Assembly (NCBI RefSeq): GCF_038618305.1
Contig: NZ_CP152017.1
Coordinates: 2,333,501-2,397,500 of the forward strand
Reading direction: 5' to 3'
DNA from: Sporosarcina sp. FSL K6-2383
GTDB taxonomy: Bacteria > Bacillota > Bacilli > Bacillales_A > Planococcaceae
DNA: 64,000 nucleotides
Shown here in pieces: positions 46,521 to 55,679 of the stretch. Each line of letters begins with the position of its first letter. The stretch's first letter is position 1. The notes under the pieces were generated by a model, which saw only the letters and a list, made by a program, of their open reading frames with translations, had not been told where the DNA came from and did no database searches. Position numbers and translations under genes: made by a program.

Positions 46521-46540
46521 TTGGGGAGTTGGATGTTTTT
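46521..46540. repeat. Right arm of the terminator palindrome split by the IS3 element
   Basis: TTGGGGAGTTGGATGTTTTT is the partner of 43298-43317. On the minus strand it begins about 42 bases after the chemoreceptor stop codon. Confidence 0.75.
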
Positions 46541-46581
46541 CAGTACAATTCAAAAAGCTCATCTCACACATTCTATTCCTA

Positions 46582-48270
46582 TCACACTTTAAATTTACTT
46601 ACTTCAAACTGAAGATCTCCTGCAAGTGACGCTAAAGACAAGGTGCTTGCAGAGACTTCTTCAATCATAGCTAGTTGTTCCTCTGTCGCGGCACTCGAGT
46701 CGTGAGCACTTGCGGCAGCGGTTTCAGCTAGTACTTTCATCTGCAATGCCCCACTTATAACTTCATCCGTCGTTGTCTGAATCTCTCTGATGGCAAAAGA
46801 AACAGTTTGTACACTGCCACTGACGTCTTGAGCCGCCATTTCAATTTGCTCAAATATTTTTAAAGATGTCTCTAAAGTTACTAACCCTTGGTCGACCTTT
46901 TCACTCCCTTTTCCAATCGATGCGGTAGCTCTTACTGAGTCAGATTGAATAAATTTGATCATATTTTCAATTTCCAAAGCTGATTCTTTGGATTGCTCTG
47001 CAAGTTTACGTACTTCCTCTGCGACAACAGCGAAACCTTTCCCATGCTGTCCAGCTCGGGCAGCTTCGATAGCCGCATTTAACGCAAGTAAATTTGTTTG
47101 TTCAGAAATTGCAGTTATGATGGCTGTAACCTTTTGAATATTACCAGAGTTTTGTTCCAGGATTTCCATAACTGTAGCAGTTTCTTGAATTGAAGAACGA
47201 ATGTCATTCATTTGGATCGATACATCATCGAAGGCTAATGACCCTTCTTTGACAAGTGACCCTACAGATCGGACCATAAGTAGCATATTTTCATTACTTT
47301 CAGAAATCCGTTGCACTCCTGACGTCATTTCTTCCATTGAGAGGACGGTTTTCTTAACAATTTCAAGCTGTTCTTCGCTCACTCTCATATTTTCTTCGGC
47401 AGAACTTGCTACCATTTGTGAAGATGCGGTACTTTGCTCCGAACTCGCCGATAGTTCCTCAGATTGAGCTGCTAGTTGAACTGCTGATTTACTCATACTA
47501 CTTACAACGAACCGTAAATCATCGGTCATTTTATTAAATGCGTTGGCCATTATTCCGATTTCATCTCGATTTTTAATCTTCAGTTTTTCAATTTGTAAAT
47601 CACCATCTGCAACGTGTTCAAGGGAACTTGTCATCAATCTTACAGGACGTGTAATACTCCGACTTATATAGTAAGCGATGAGACCACTTATGATTAGAGC
47701 AATAACGCTTAGACCGACGATCATTATATTGGTTGTTTTCGCTAAATTATTTAAGCCATCTCTCGTACTACTCATCTCCAAGTTTTGGCTCTCTTTTAAT
47801 TGTTCTGCGATATTCGAGAAAACTACAAATTCACCATTTGCAAAGCGGGTATTCTTTGAAATTTGATCCTGATCCATTTTAATAAACCCCTCGATCACCT
47901 TTTGTGCAAACTCATCATAACGACGATTCCCATCTAGGATCTCCTCAAGCAGGTATAAATCTTGCTCCTTTTTAATAGTACTTTTCAATTCTTCATAGGT
48001 TTCATAAAAGTGCTCGTTATCTATCACCATTTGATTTACAAATGTATTATTCTTTAGGAGTAAATAATTATGTAAATCAGCAGTGACATCTTTCTGTATA
48101 CTAATTAACTCATCGACAAGATTCACGTTTCTTACCCTGTCGTCAAGTAAGTACGAGTATTCTTTATTTATTTCCGCTACGGAGTAAAATCCCAGTCCCC
48201 CTACAAAGACTAAAAATAACATAATTGAAAGAAACCCTAGCATTAACTTCTTTGTTAAAGAATTGACCAT
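46582..48270 (-). CDS. Methyl-accepting chemotaxis protein
   Basis: A 562-residue transmembrane chemoreceptor: membrane helix 1 (about 8-30), a helical-bundle (4HB_MCP-like) ligand domain of about 150 residues, membrane helix 2 (about 181-203, [20 protein letters not shown]), HAMP (about 204-258) and the long signalling coiled coil. The CheA/CheW-contact tip is [20 protein letters not shown]. The ligand is unknown. It occupies the place upstream of spoIIIAC where spoIIIAB would be expected, and its terminator is split by an IS element, so read-through toward spoIIIAC is now blocked or altered by the IS hairpins. Confidence 0.93.
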   Translation of the reverse strand: MVNSLTKKLMLGFLSIMLFLVFVGGLGFYSVAEINKEYSYLLDDRVRNVNLVDELISIQKDVTADLHNYLLLKNNTFVNQMVIDNEHFYETYEELKSTIKKEQDLYLLEEILDGNRRYDEFAQKVIEGFIKMDQDQISKNTRFANGEFVVFSNIAEQLKESQNLEMSSTRDGLNNLAKTTNIMIVGLSVIALIISGLIAYYISRSITRPVRLMTSSLEHVADGDLQIEKLKIKNRDEIGIMANAFNKMTDDLRFVVSSMSKSAVQLAAQSEELSASSEQSTASSQMVASSAEENMRVSEEQLEIVKKTVLSMEEMTSGVQRISESNENMLLMVRSVGSLVKEGSLAFDDVSIQMNDIRSSIQETATVMEILEQNSGNIQKVTAIITAISEQTNLLALNAAIEAARAGQHGKGFAVVAEEVRKLAEQSKESALEIENMIKFIQSDSVRATASIGKGSEKVDQGLVTLETSLKIFEQIEMAAQDVSGSVQTVSFAIREIQTTTDEVISGALQMKVLAETAAASAHDSSAATEEQLAMIEEVSASTLSLASLAGDLQFEVSKFKV

Positions 48271-48850
48271 TATTACTGATCCCCCTTTCTATATTCTCGG
48301 CCTCCTCTCTTGATAAAATAGTAGTGGATACGCCGCTTATTACTAGTATATTCTATAAGGTATAAAGTACTAATTAATTGCCATGTTTATTACACTACAA
48401 CATTTGAATAGCAATAATTTAATTAACTGCATTTCATGACTATTCTATTATAGTATTCGAGTCACTGCTTTTTTATCTAAAACCCTCCCTTAATCGTTTT
48501 TCAAGTCCCCTGTTTTACAAATTAGAGATGTATGCGATTACAAATCACAACTAATTCCGTCAGACGGAACAACAACCCATTAAATGAAACTTCGTTATTA
48601 GGATAACACATACTTTCGAAATTGTCAGTATCTATATCAGAAAGTTTATCGCTTAATAAAATCACTAGTTCACAATATTATAAATTTCGCTGTTCATTCA
48701 GTTTTCAGATAGTATCCATCATTCTTTCGGCGCCAATTATTCAATATTTTGTACACAGAAGGGCTGTCCAGGAAATCAGTTTTCACCGACTTTTTAGACA
48801 GCCCCTAGTATTTATTATCCTAGTGTGTGAGATTATGATAGCCATCACTA
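48271..48850. other. Long intergenic region upstream of the chemoreceptor
   Basis: 580 bp of AT-rich sequence without a credible gene. It should hold the chemoreceptor promoter (a TATAAT lies on the minus strand near 48445-48450 without a clear -35) and contains the GGGCTGTC hairpin near its right end. Confidence 0.45.
48759..48806. other. GGGCTGTC/GACAGCCC hairpin, possible IS-end relic or terminator
   Basis: AAGGGCTGTC at 48759-48768 faces GACAGCCCCT at 48797-48806 over a 28-base loop. Ends starting GGGCTGTC are common in several transposon families, so this may be two fused IS ends. It also lies 45 bases after the VOC-gene stop and could act as its terminator, although the T-run is missing. 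Confidence 0.4.
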
Positions 48851-49240
48851 CTACATATAACTAACTTCAACATTCAGCCATTTTTCAACAGCATTACCTT
48901 TTGATTGAATCAACTCAAGAAGGAGTCCATCGGGTAACTCAATCCAATTCCTTCCCTTTGACGCCTCCGTAACTTCCCAAGTATGTATCTGTTGAAGTGC
49001 TAATTCCAAGTCCTCGGTCACGATGGCAATATGATCCATACGTCCTTTTGCTCCTTCAAAGCTAGGATCCGAGATCAACTGGATACCGCCCGACAACCAT
49101 ACTTGGTTTGGGTTTTCAGTAGCACCATCGATAGTGCAGACCGATATACCAAATGCGTCCTCAAAGAAACGAATATACCATTGGATATCTTTCACTCGAA
49201 TCGCCATATGCTCTACATACGATTTATTTTGAAACGCCAA
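48851..49240 (-). CDS. VOC-superfamily (glyoxalase-like) protein
   Basis: A protein of about 129 residues with two beta-alpha-beta-beta-beta modules: YVEHMAIRVKDIQWYIRFFEDAFG in the first and MDHIAIVTEDLELALQQI in the second. His in each module and Glu in LLLELIQ are candidate metal ligands. VOC proteins include lyases, epimerases and dioxygenases; the substrate is unknown. It ends the minus-strand accessory run after the PanE-like gene, 48 bases downstream. The TTG at 49240 with AAGGTGG upstream is the likeliest start. Confidence 0.8.
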   Translation of the reverse strand: MAFQNKSYVEHMAIRVKDIQWYIRFFEDAFGISVCTIDGATENPNQVWLSGGIQLISDPSFEGAKGRMDHIAIVTEDLELALQQIHTWEVTEASKGRNWIELPDGLLLELIQSKGNAVEKWLNVEVSYM

Positions 49241-49288
49241 AACGCCACCCACCTTTTTATCAAATTACATTGCCCACAAGGACTAGTA

Positions 49289-50230
49289 TCATGCCTTTTC
49301 TCCATAATTTTTGATCCTGTATTCAATTCCCTTAATGCCAGCTACTAATAACCTATTCACGGGGGTTGAAATATTATATTTTTCTCCCCACCTCACGATG
49401 GTTCCGTTAATATCATCGATTTCAGTTATCGACCCTTTTTCTAAACTTTGTAATATCGAAGTCTTGAATTCCGCGGGTAGCCCTTCGGCAGCTTTCAACC
49501 ATATTTCCTCAGGATCCTCCGTAACCAAGACTACGCCGTTGGCTTTTGCAACAGCAATTCCTTCTAGTATCGCTTCAAATGCACAATCTCTAATTTCTGG
49601 CACATTGTACAAACCGCCATAAGGTAATCTCGTGATTCCCGACAATGCGCCTGTAGCAACGTTGATCAATAACTTATCCCATATGACCCCGATGATATTG
49701 TGGCTTACAACCGTCGACAATCCAGCTTTTGAAAATACGTCAGCTACACGAGTCACCCTGTCAGAGATCACACCGTCTAATTCTCCAATATACGTATATT
49801 TGTTCTTAGTACCAGCAAGCACATGTCCAGGACTTAACATTACACCACCAACATACGTCTTCCCACCCAGCAAATGCTCTTTTCCAACAACTTCAGCAAG
49901 GGCTTCCTCATTACCAAGACCATTCTGCAAGGACATAATGATCGTCTGATCGCCAATGAGCTCGCCAGCATTAGCAATTGCTTCTTTTGTATGAAAGGAT
50001 TTAACCAAAACAATGATTAAGTCTACCGGTCCAATCCCTGTGCAATCAGTTCTTGCTTGTACCTTTACCGTTCTATCCGTCGTTCCATTTCTTAGCACTA
50101 AGCCTTTTGTGTTAATGTTATTGACGTATTCTTCCCGTCGATTTATTAAATAAACTTCCGAGCCTGCCTCAGCTAGTGTCCCACCAATTGCACTCCCCAA
50201 TGCACCGGCACCTAATATGCAAATTTTCAT
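49289..50230 (-). CDS. Ketopantoate reductase family (PanE/ApbA-like) dehydrogenase
   Basis: A 313-residue NAD(P)H oxidoreductase. The Rossmann motif ILGAGALGSAIGGTLAEAG is at the N-terminus, LVKSFHT and SLQNGLGNEEAL follow, and the catalytic Lys lies in IGVIWDKLLINVATGALSGIT. Many such paralogues reduce or oxidise 2-oxo/2-hydroxy acids rather than ketopantoate. Its place among CoA-transferase and MaoC genes suggests a catabolic hydroxyacid role; this is inference. Confidence 0.85.
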   Translation of the reverse strand: MKICILGAGALGSAIGGTLAEAGSEVYLINRREEYVNNINTKGLVLRNGTTDRTVKVQARTDCTGIGPVDLIIVLVKSFHTKEAIANAGELIGDQTIIMSLQNGLGNEEALAEVVGKEHLLGGKTYVGGVMLSPGHVLAGTKNKYTYIGELDGVISDRVTRVADVFSKAGLSTVVSHNIIGVIWDKLLINVATGALSGITRLPYGGLYNVPEIRDCAFEAILEGIAVAKANGVVLVTEDPEEIWLKAAEGLPAEFKTSILQSLEKGSITEIDDINGTIVRWGEKYNISTPVNRLLVAGIKGIEYRIKNYGEKA

Positions 50231-50389
50231 CGCTTAACTTCACCTCATGTCATGTTTAGGGCCTTATAACCTCAATAGTTCAATTGAACGTAAGGATTTT
50301 TTTAGTCCATCGAGCTATTTTTAACGAAAACGATAAAGAACATGAATAATGAACGAAATTTCATCCGTTATCCCACTCTTATTACATTT

Positions 50390-50824
50390 TTATTGTTCAA
50401 TCGGAAAGAATTTCAAAATATGCTGAGCAACTACGCAAAGTTCATCTTTTTGATTGTAAACTTCTACTTTTCCATAAGATTTTAAATCTTCCTCATCAAC
50501 TTCTACAATTGTGTATGTTGCTGTCAGTGTGTCACCAAAATAGACTGGATTCGTGAAACGAAGGCGATCATAACCATAGGAAACACTAGGCATTGCGGAT
50601 CGGGCTTGAACCTGTATAAGTGTGGACGCCGTAGAACCTAATGCAAACGACAGTACCCCGTGAGCGATTCTTGTTTTGTATGGTGTCGTCTTCATAAATT
50701 CCTCATTCATATGCATTTGACTAAAATCTCCTGTAATTCCTGCGAACAAATAGACATCGGACTCACTGATTGTTTTCGTATAAGAAATTGAATCTCCTAC
50801 ATTAAACGGCATTTTGTTTGTCAT
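50390..50824 (-). CDS. MaoC-like (hot-dog fold) enoyl-CoA hydratase
   Basis: A 144-residue hot-dog-fold protein with the (R)-hydratase motif FAGITGDFSQMHMNEEFMKTT, containing the Asp and His dyad, and RIAHGVLSFALGSTASTLI. It should add or remove water from a CoA thioester. AAGGAGG lies upstream of the ATG at 50824. It is 50 bases after the CoA-transferase gene and likely shares its transcript. Confidence 0.87.
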   Translation of the reverse strand: MTNKMPFNVGDSISYTKTISESDVYLFAGITGDFSQMHMNEEFMKTTPYKTRIAHGVLSFALGSTASTLIQVQARSAMPSVSYGYDRLRFTNPVYFGDTLTATYTIVEVDEEDLKSYGKVEVYNQKDELCVVAQHILKFFPIEQ

Positions 50825-50874
50825 GTTATGTTCCTCCTTAAATTTGTGATTTTCTTGCAAGTGTATCTAGAATT

Positions 50875-52467
50875 TTAATATTGATATTTTTCCAACCATT
50901 CCTGTTGAATACCCATCGGTTCAGGCAAAAACAGCCGCCGATCCATTTCCTTCAGATCTTTAGCAATGAGTGGTTTGAAGCCCATATGCGCAAAAATATC
51001 ACGTTCCATATCGATTCCAGAAGCAATTTCACATAATTCAAGCCCTTGTGATGTTAGACGGAATACTGCACGTTCCGTAATATAGAGGACTTCTTTTCCT
51101 TCCTCGACAGCTTGTTTCCCATTAAAAGTGATCTCATCCACTTGTGGAACAAATTTCTTGAAACGACCTTCTTGCTCAATTTGTACGCTACCGTTTTCAA
51201 TTTCTGTTTTTAGGCCTCCAGCTGTTAGCGTGCCACTGAAGATAACCTTCTTACTATTTGATGTGATATTGATAAAACCACCTGTCCCAACGATTTTCCC
51301 GTTAAATCGGGACACATTCACATTGCCAGACTGATCTACCTCAGCAAAACTTAGAAAACATATATCCAGTCCACCGCCATCATAAAAATCAAACTGTGCA
51401 GGCATATCGATAACAGCTCGATTATTTACGCTAGCACCAAAAAAGATTCCTTGAGCAGTCACCCCACCGATCGGTCCTGTCTCAACCGTCAGCGTAAACT
51501 CATCGCCAACCCCTTCTTCTTGAGCAATTACTCCAATTCCATCTGAAATCCCAACGCCCACATTTCCCACATCGCCTGGTGTCACTTCAAACAAGGCCCG
51601 ACGCGCAATAACCTTACGCTCGTCGAGAGGTGGAATCGCGATTTCGCCCATTTCCGCAACAAAATCCCCAGACATGAAACGATTAACTGTCCCCGAGTAG
51701 AGCTGTGGTTGATCGGGGACTACCACTAGTGCATCCACAAGATAACCGGGTACTTTAACATCTTTTGGATGGAGCGTACCTGCTTTGGCTAAACGTTGTA
51801 CTTGCGCAATGACGATTCCACCATTATTTTTAACGGCTTGAGCCATAGGCAACACATCCAAATAAGTAATCTCGTCTTCCATCGTAATGTATCCATCGGT
51901 ATCTGCTGTAGTCCCACGAATAAGTGCCACATCGGGTAAAATAACCGGGTAGAACAACCATTCACGACCGCCTATTTCCATCAACTGTACTAATTCTTCC
52001 TTCGTACGTTCATTCAATCTTCCGCCCGTTTGTCGCGGATCGATAAATGTACCAAGCCCAACATGGGTAAGAATACCGGGCTGTCCTGCCGCGGCAGCCC
52101 GTAGTAACTGACTCATGACACCCATCGGAAAATTGTATCCCTCAATCTCATTTCTACTTACCATTTCAGCAAGCCGAGGTGATTGATCCCAGTGTCCGCC
52201 TATTGCTCTTTTACACAACCCTGGTTGTGCAAGGGGAGACAACCCGCGCTCAGCACGATCTCCAAGCCCCGTAGAGTAATAAAACGTTAAATCCCTTGGC
52301 TCCTTCGTCTCCCGAAACCGCTTGGCCAATGCCTCAATAACAACGGTCGGTTCAGTTATTCCTCCACCCGCTCCAAGGAATGCCACAGTAGCTTCTGAAG
52401 GGATTATCTTGACAGCCTCTTCCGCAGTTACTATTTCTACAGCATTTTTTCGTTTTATTTTTTTCAT
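50875..52467 (-). CDS. Family I acyl-CoA:carboxylate CoA-transferase (YdiF/propionate type)
   Basis: A 530-residue fused alpha-beta CoA-transferase. N-half motifs are IPSEATVAFLGAGGGITEP and IRGTTADTDGYITMEDEIT; the C-half has GVGISDGIGVIAQEEGVGDEFTLTVETGPIGGV. The Glu in TVETGPIGG is the likely residue forming the glutamyl-CoA intermediate. It activates an organic acid by moving CoA from an acyl-CoA donor; the acid is unknown. GAGGG precedes the ATG. Confidence 0.9.
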   Translation of the reverse strand: MKKIKRKNAVEIVTAEEAVKIIPSEATVAFLGAGGGITEPTVVIEALAKRFRETKEPRDLTFYYSTGLGDRAERGLSPLAQPGLCKRAIGGHWDQSPRLAEMVSRNEIEGYNFPMGVMSQLLRAAAAGQPGILTHVGLGTFIDPRQTGGRLNERTKEELVQLMEIGGREWLFYPVILPDVALIRGTTADTDGYITMEDEITYLDVLPMAQAVKNNGGIVIAQVQRLAKAGTLHPKDVKVPGYLVDALVVVPDQPQLYSGTVNRFMSGDFVAEMGEIAIPPLDERKVIARRALFEVTPGDVGNVGVGISDGIGVIAQEEGVGDEFTLTVETGPIGGVTAQGIFFGASVNNRAVIDMPAQFDFYDGGGLDICFLSFAEVDQSGNVNVSRFNGKIVGTGGFINITSNSKKVIFSGTLTAGGLKTEIENGSVQIEQEGRFKKFVPQVDEITFNGKQAVEEGKEVLYITERAVFRLTSQGLELCEIASGIDMERDIFAHMGFKPLIAKDLKEMDRRLFLPEPMGIQQEWLEKYQY

Positions 52468-52772
52468 AATATTCCCTCACAATCCATCTTATAGTTATAT
52501 GAATTTAAATATTCCGACTCCCACCAACTAAAGTATAGCCTGGTTTTTTGCGAAAGAAAAATGAATATAAATACTTGGATCCATGAACAAACGGACTACC
52601 CATCGTCTGTAGCTACAAATAGGAACTTTATGACCGTCCCAATTCAAATTTCTCTCGAATGGATATATGAAAGCATTTATTCCATTACTTAATTGATGGA
52701 ACAACAAAAAATCCAGGGACAATGTCTTCCCTAGATTTTCATTGTTTGATACCATAAAGATAGTATTTATTT
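52468..52772. other. Intergenic between the CoA-transferase and LysR genes
   Basis: 305 bp without a gene. It contains the LysR-gene terminator at 52705-52739, a lone TTATGACCGTC (52628-52638) identical to the core of the repeat at 872-955, and presumably the CoA-transferase promoter. Confidence 0.5.
52705..52739 (-). terminator. Terminator of the LysR-family gene
   Basis: Minus strand AAAATCTAGGGAA pairs with TCCCTGGATTTTT around about 8 bases and is followed by more T. Confidence 0.82.
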
Positions 52773-53699
52773 TCAAAATTCTAAATCTTCCGAGGGCATC
52801 GTCGATTCATTTGTGAGTTCTATTAATAGGATGTTTTCCATTACAAAAGTCTTAAACTGTTCGACTGCGGGCGACATATATCCATTTGTTCGCCATACCA
52901 TTTCAATAACTCTTCTACATTGCGGTTCCCGAATACGAATCATTGAAATTTTTGTCATATCAAGACCGGGGGTAGATGGAATTAGTGCAACCCCACAATT
53001 CGCTGCGACAAGTCCACCAATGATCTCATCTTCTGAACCTTCGATTGCCACTTTGGGAAGGAATCCTGCTTCCTGGCAAAACGCATCAATTACGTGACGC
53101 AAAGGCAAATCTGATTGATAGTGCACAAATGGCTCATCGGCCACTTCACATAAATCAACTTGCGTTTGATTGGCTAACCTGTGTCCTTTTGGAACAACCA
53201 AAAATAGTTCTTCGTTAATTATTGGAAAAGTACTGATGTTTTCAACACCATCCTGTGGCGAGCAAAATACAAGATCGACTTCCACAGATTCTAATTGTTG
53301 AATAACTTTCCTAGTCGCCCCTTGAGACAATTGAAATCGAACGCTTGGGGTCTCATTTAAAAATAAGCGAATTAAATTGGGGACAAAACTCGGGCGCAAT
53401 GATGGAATGAATCCAAACGATATAATTCCTTGTGATGGATCAACCATTTCGCCAATCTTCGCCTTAGCACTAATCATTTCCTGTATGGCTCGATTTGCAT
53501 ACTCCAGGAAAACAATCCCGAATGGATTTAAAATCACTCCGCGAGAATTCCGTTCAAACAACGGAACCCCTATATCTTCCTCTAATCGGGCAATCGACTT
53601 GCTGAGTGCTGATTGTGTAAGAGATAGCTCTTTTGCAGCTTTAGTGACATTTTTAATCTTCGCCAATACCTGGAAGTTATGTAGCTGTTGAAAGTCCAC
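52773..53699 (-). CDS. LysR-family transcriptional regulator
   Basis: A protein of about 308 residues. The N-terminal winged HTH is QVLAKIKNVTKAAKELSLTQSALSKSIARLEEDIGVPLFER, followed by a linker helix and a type 2 periplasmic-binding-protein-like effector domain (IISFGFIPSLRPSFVP onward). The GTG at 53699 has GGGGGG 7 bases before it. It precedes the CoA-transferase gene on the same strand, so it is a candidate regulator of that operon, with the organic acid as likely co-inducer. Confidence 0.9.
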   Translation of the reverse strand: MDFQQLHNFQVLAKIKNVTKAAKELSLTQSALSKSIARLEEDIGVPLFERNSRGVILNPFGIVFLEYANRAIQEMISAKAKIGEMVDPSQGIISFGFIPSLRPSFVPNLIRLFLNETPSVRFQLSQGATRKVIQQLESVEVDLVFCSPQDGVENISTFPIINEELFLVVPKGHRLANQTQVDLCEVADEPFVHYQSDLPLRHVIDAFCQEAGFLPKVAIEGSEDEIIGGLVAANCGVALIPSTPGLDMTKISMIRIREPQCRRVIEMVWRTNGYMSPAVEQFKTFVMENILLIELTNESTMPSEDLEF

Positions 53700-53768
53700 C
53701 AATAATCCCCCCCATAATCAACAATTTAGTACCTCCAAGCAACAACTGTGGTTTAATTGTATTTTTCT

Positions 53769-54530
53769 CTATCTATCACTCTGAAATCCAAGATTAACAG
53801 AAATTTCGACACCGGCATCCATTAAATAATCCCTTAATTCTTCAATCACATCTTTTTTAAATCGTGAAGTGGGTCCTGACAATGATAAAGCGGCGATCAC
53901 ATCGCCATTCACATCAAATATTGGTGTCGCAATAGCCGATGATCCAACTTCTCTTTCATCAATGCTCTGGGCGAAACACTCATCAACAATGAGATTAAGT
54001 TCCCTCATTAAATCCGATTTATTTTTTTTAGGATTCTCACTATTTATAACTTTATCTATAACATCATCAGATTGATACGCTAGTAACACTTTTCCAGTTG
54101 CGCCTAATGTAAGTGGGAGTTTTTCTCCAATTTTCACTATATGCCTGATGGATTGCAAACTTTCAAATTGTTGAATACATACCCTACTTTCTTTATCCAA
54201 GACATAAAGGTTAACTGTTTCTTTTGTTTGATCACGAAGTTTTTCCATTGTTGCTTTTGCGGCTGATCGAATTTCAATCGATTGTCCAGCAATATTACCA
54301 ATAAAGTACAGTTGTTTTCCTAGTTTATATTTAAATGTAACAAGGTCTCGCTCGACAAAATTATTCATCTCTAGCGTATATAGCAATCGTATTACTGTTG
54401 ATTTTGCAAGATTTACTTTTTTTGAAATCTCAGTGAGTGAAAGTTCCCCTTCTTCCATGGTGAAACATTGTAAGATATCTACAGCTCTTTGCAAAGAACG
54501 AATACCCTTGTCCTGCTCTGTTGAACTCAT
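53769..54530 (-). CDS. IclR-family transcriptional regulator
   Basis: A 253-residue regulator with N-terminal winged HTH (GIRSLQRAVDILQCFTMEEGELSLTEISKKVNLAKSTVIRLL in outline) and the IclR effector domain (LGATGKVLLAYQ, REVGSSAIATPIFDVNGDVIAALSLSGP). IclR proteins usually sense small carboxylic or aromatic acids. It lies between the dehydroquinase-like and LysR genes. The ATG at 54530 after AGGGGGCATG is preferred to a GTG six bases upstream. Confidence 0.9.
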   Translation of the reverse strand: MSSTEQDKGIRSLQRAVDILQCFTMEEGELSLTEISKKVNLAKSTVIRLLYTLEMNNFVERDLVTFKYKLGKQLYFIGNIAGQSIEIRSAAKATMEKLRDQTKETVNLYVLDKESRVCIQQFESLQSIRHIVKIGEKLPLTLGATGKVLLAYQSDDVIDKVINSENPKKNKSDLMRELNLIVDECFAQSIDEREVGSSAIATPIFDVNGDVIAALSLSGPTSRFKKDVIEELRDYLMDAGVEISVNLGFQSDR

Positions 54531-54536
54531 ACGCAC

Positions 54537-54927
54537 ATGCCCCCTACTAACAATTTATAAAATAGTGATTTCGCTTAACGAAAGAGTTTCTATTTGAATG
54601 GATTTTATACATCATAGTCCATATCCGCAAAGATTTTCAATGGATAAAAAACAAAGCACCTCTCCATAATTCGGGTAATTGTAATTGCTACAACATACCA
54701 AATAGGTAGGAGTGGTGCCTCTATAGCCTTGATTAAATAAAAAAATCTATTTACCATGAATACTTTACTTGAAGTCATTAACGCCCTTCATTTTAATACA
54801 ACTTTTACGAGTCTTTCGTCAAGTCCCACGTATTAAGTATATCGCAGCATAATAAACAAAGCTACTCAGTAATTTTGTTTATGTGTTAATGAAATTTGCT
54901 TTTCATAAAAACGTCCCTCTACTCAAC
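54537..54927. other. Intergenic between the IclR and dehydroquinase-like genes
   Basis: 390 bp. The only structure seen is the long-loop hairpin at 54645-54722; the rest is AT-rich and should hold the iclR-type promoter. Confidence 0.45.
54645..54722 (-). terminator. Long-loop terminator-like hairpin after the dehydroquinase-like gene
   Basis: On the minus strand AGGCACCACTCC (54709-54720) and GGAGAGGTGCTT (54654-54665) pair at 11 of 12 positions around a 43-base loop, followed by TG and a run of six T. Confidence 0.55.
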
Positions 54928-55365
54928 TTACTCAGTGGCGGCTACAGCTGCTCTCAAGCCAAGGTGGTAGCTTTCGACCCCAAATCCAGAAATTTGGCCT
55001 TTAGCAATTTCCGCAAAAACCGAATGGTGCCTGAACTCTTCTCTTGCATGAATATTAGACATATGAATTTCAATAATTGGAACCTCGAGAATTGCAAGAG
55101 CATCCCTCAAGCCATAACTATAGTGGGTCCATGCACCTGCATTAATAATAACAGCATCCTTATTCTCGAGATAGGCCTGATGAATCCTTTCACACATTTC
55201 TCCTTCATGATTTGTCTGGAAGCTCTCCACCTCAACGCCCAGCTTTTTGGCAAGTGCATCCAGCCCCCCGTTAATTTCTTCAAGCGTAACCGTGCCATAT
55301 TGTTCGGGGTCCCTTTTTCCGAACATATTGTGATTTATTCCATGTAACATTAGAATTTTTTTCAT
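54928..55365 (-). CDS. Type II 3-dehydroquinate dehydratase family protein
   Basis: A 145-residue protein of the dodecameric AroQ fold, which removes water from 3-dehydroquinate. Shared features are the active-loop Arg and Tyr in GKRDPEQYG, QTNHEGEMCERIH, GAWTHYSYGLRDAL (catalytic His) and EIHMSNIHAREEFRHHSV. The N-terminal loop reads LHGINHNMFG instead of the usual LNGPNLNLLG. The location in an organic-acid gene cluster suggests a catabolic paralogue or a changed substrate rather than the shikimate-pathway enzyme. GAGGAGAAG precedes the ATG. Confidence 0.85.
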   Translation of the reverse strand: MKKILMLHGINHNMFGKRDPEQYGTVTLEEINGGLDALAKKLGVEVESFQTNHEGEMCERIHQAYLENKDAVIINAGAWTHYSYGLRDALAILEVPIIEIHMSNIHAREEFRHHSVFAEIAKGQISGFGVESYHLGLRAAVAATE

Positions 55366-55679
55366 ATTATCTTCTCCTCACATCGTTTATTTGACTAATC
55401 GAATTGCTAGTTCTTTATCAATAAAAGTTAGTATTACATACAACCCACCCAATAATAGTAGACAACTTACTAGTTTGCTAGGCACATCTAGATCGATAAG
55501 TTCCATTTTGCAGAATTAATTACCCCGTAATGGAATTTGTAGATAATTCTAACTTACTTTTATTACTTTTACAATACCATTAAACGAAAAGAATTCAGAA
55601 AGTTATATACTTATTGATTTTCGTTCAACTTATCTCTTTACTGATACGAAGGGGGACGTAAGCGGCCAGGCGACTTTTT
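55366..55679. other. Intergenic, nothing recognised
   Basis: About 314 bp, AT-rich. No open frame with a ribosome binding site, no clear terminator for the aldo/keto reductase gene's downstream side; presumably holds the dehydroquinase-like gene's promoter. Confidence 0.35.

Noticed and set aside
48622..48864. 80-codon open frame in the chemoreceptor upstream region
   Set aside because: No ribosome binding site, runs through the GGGCTGTC hairpin, low-complexity composition.
52528..52776. 82-codon minus-strand open frame after the LysR gene
   Set aside because: It contains the LysR terminator hairpin and has no start signals.
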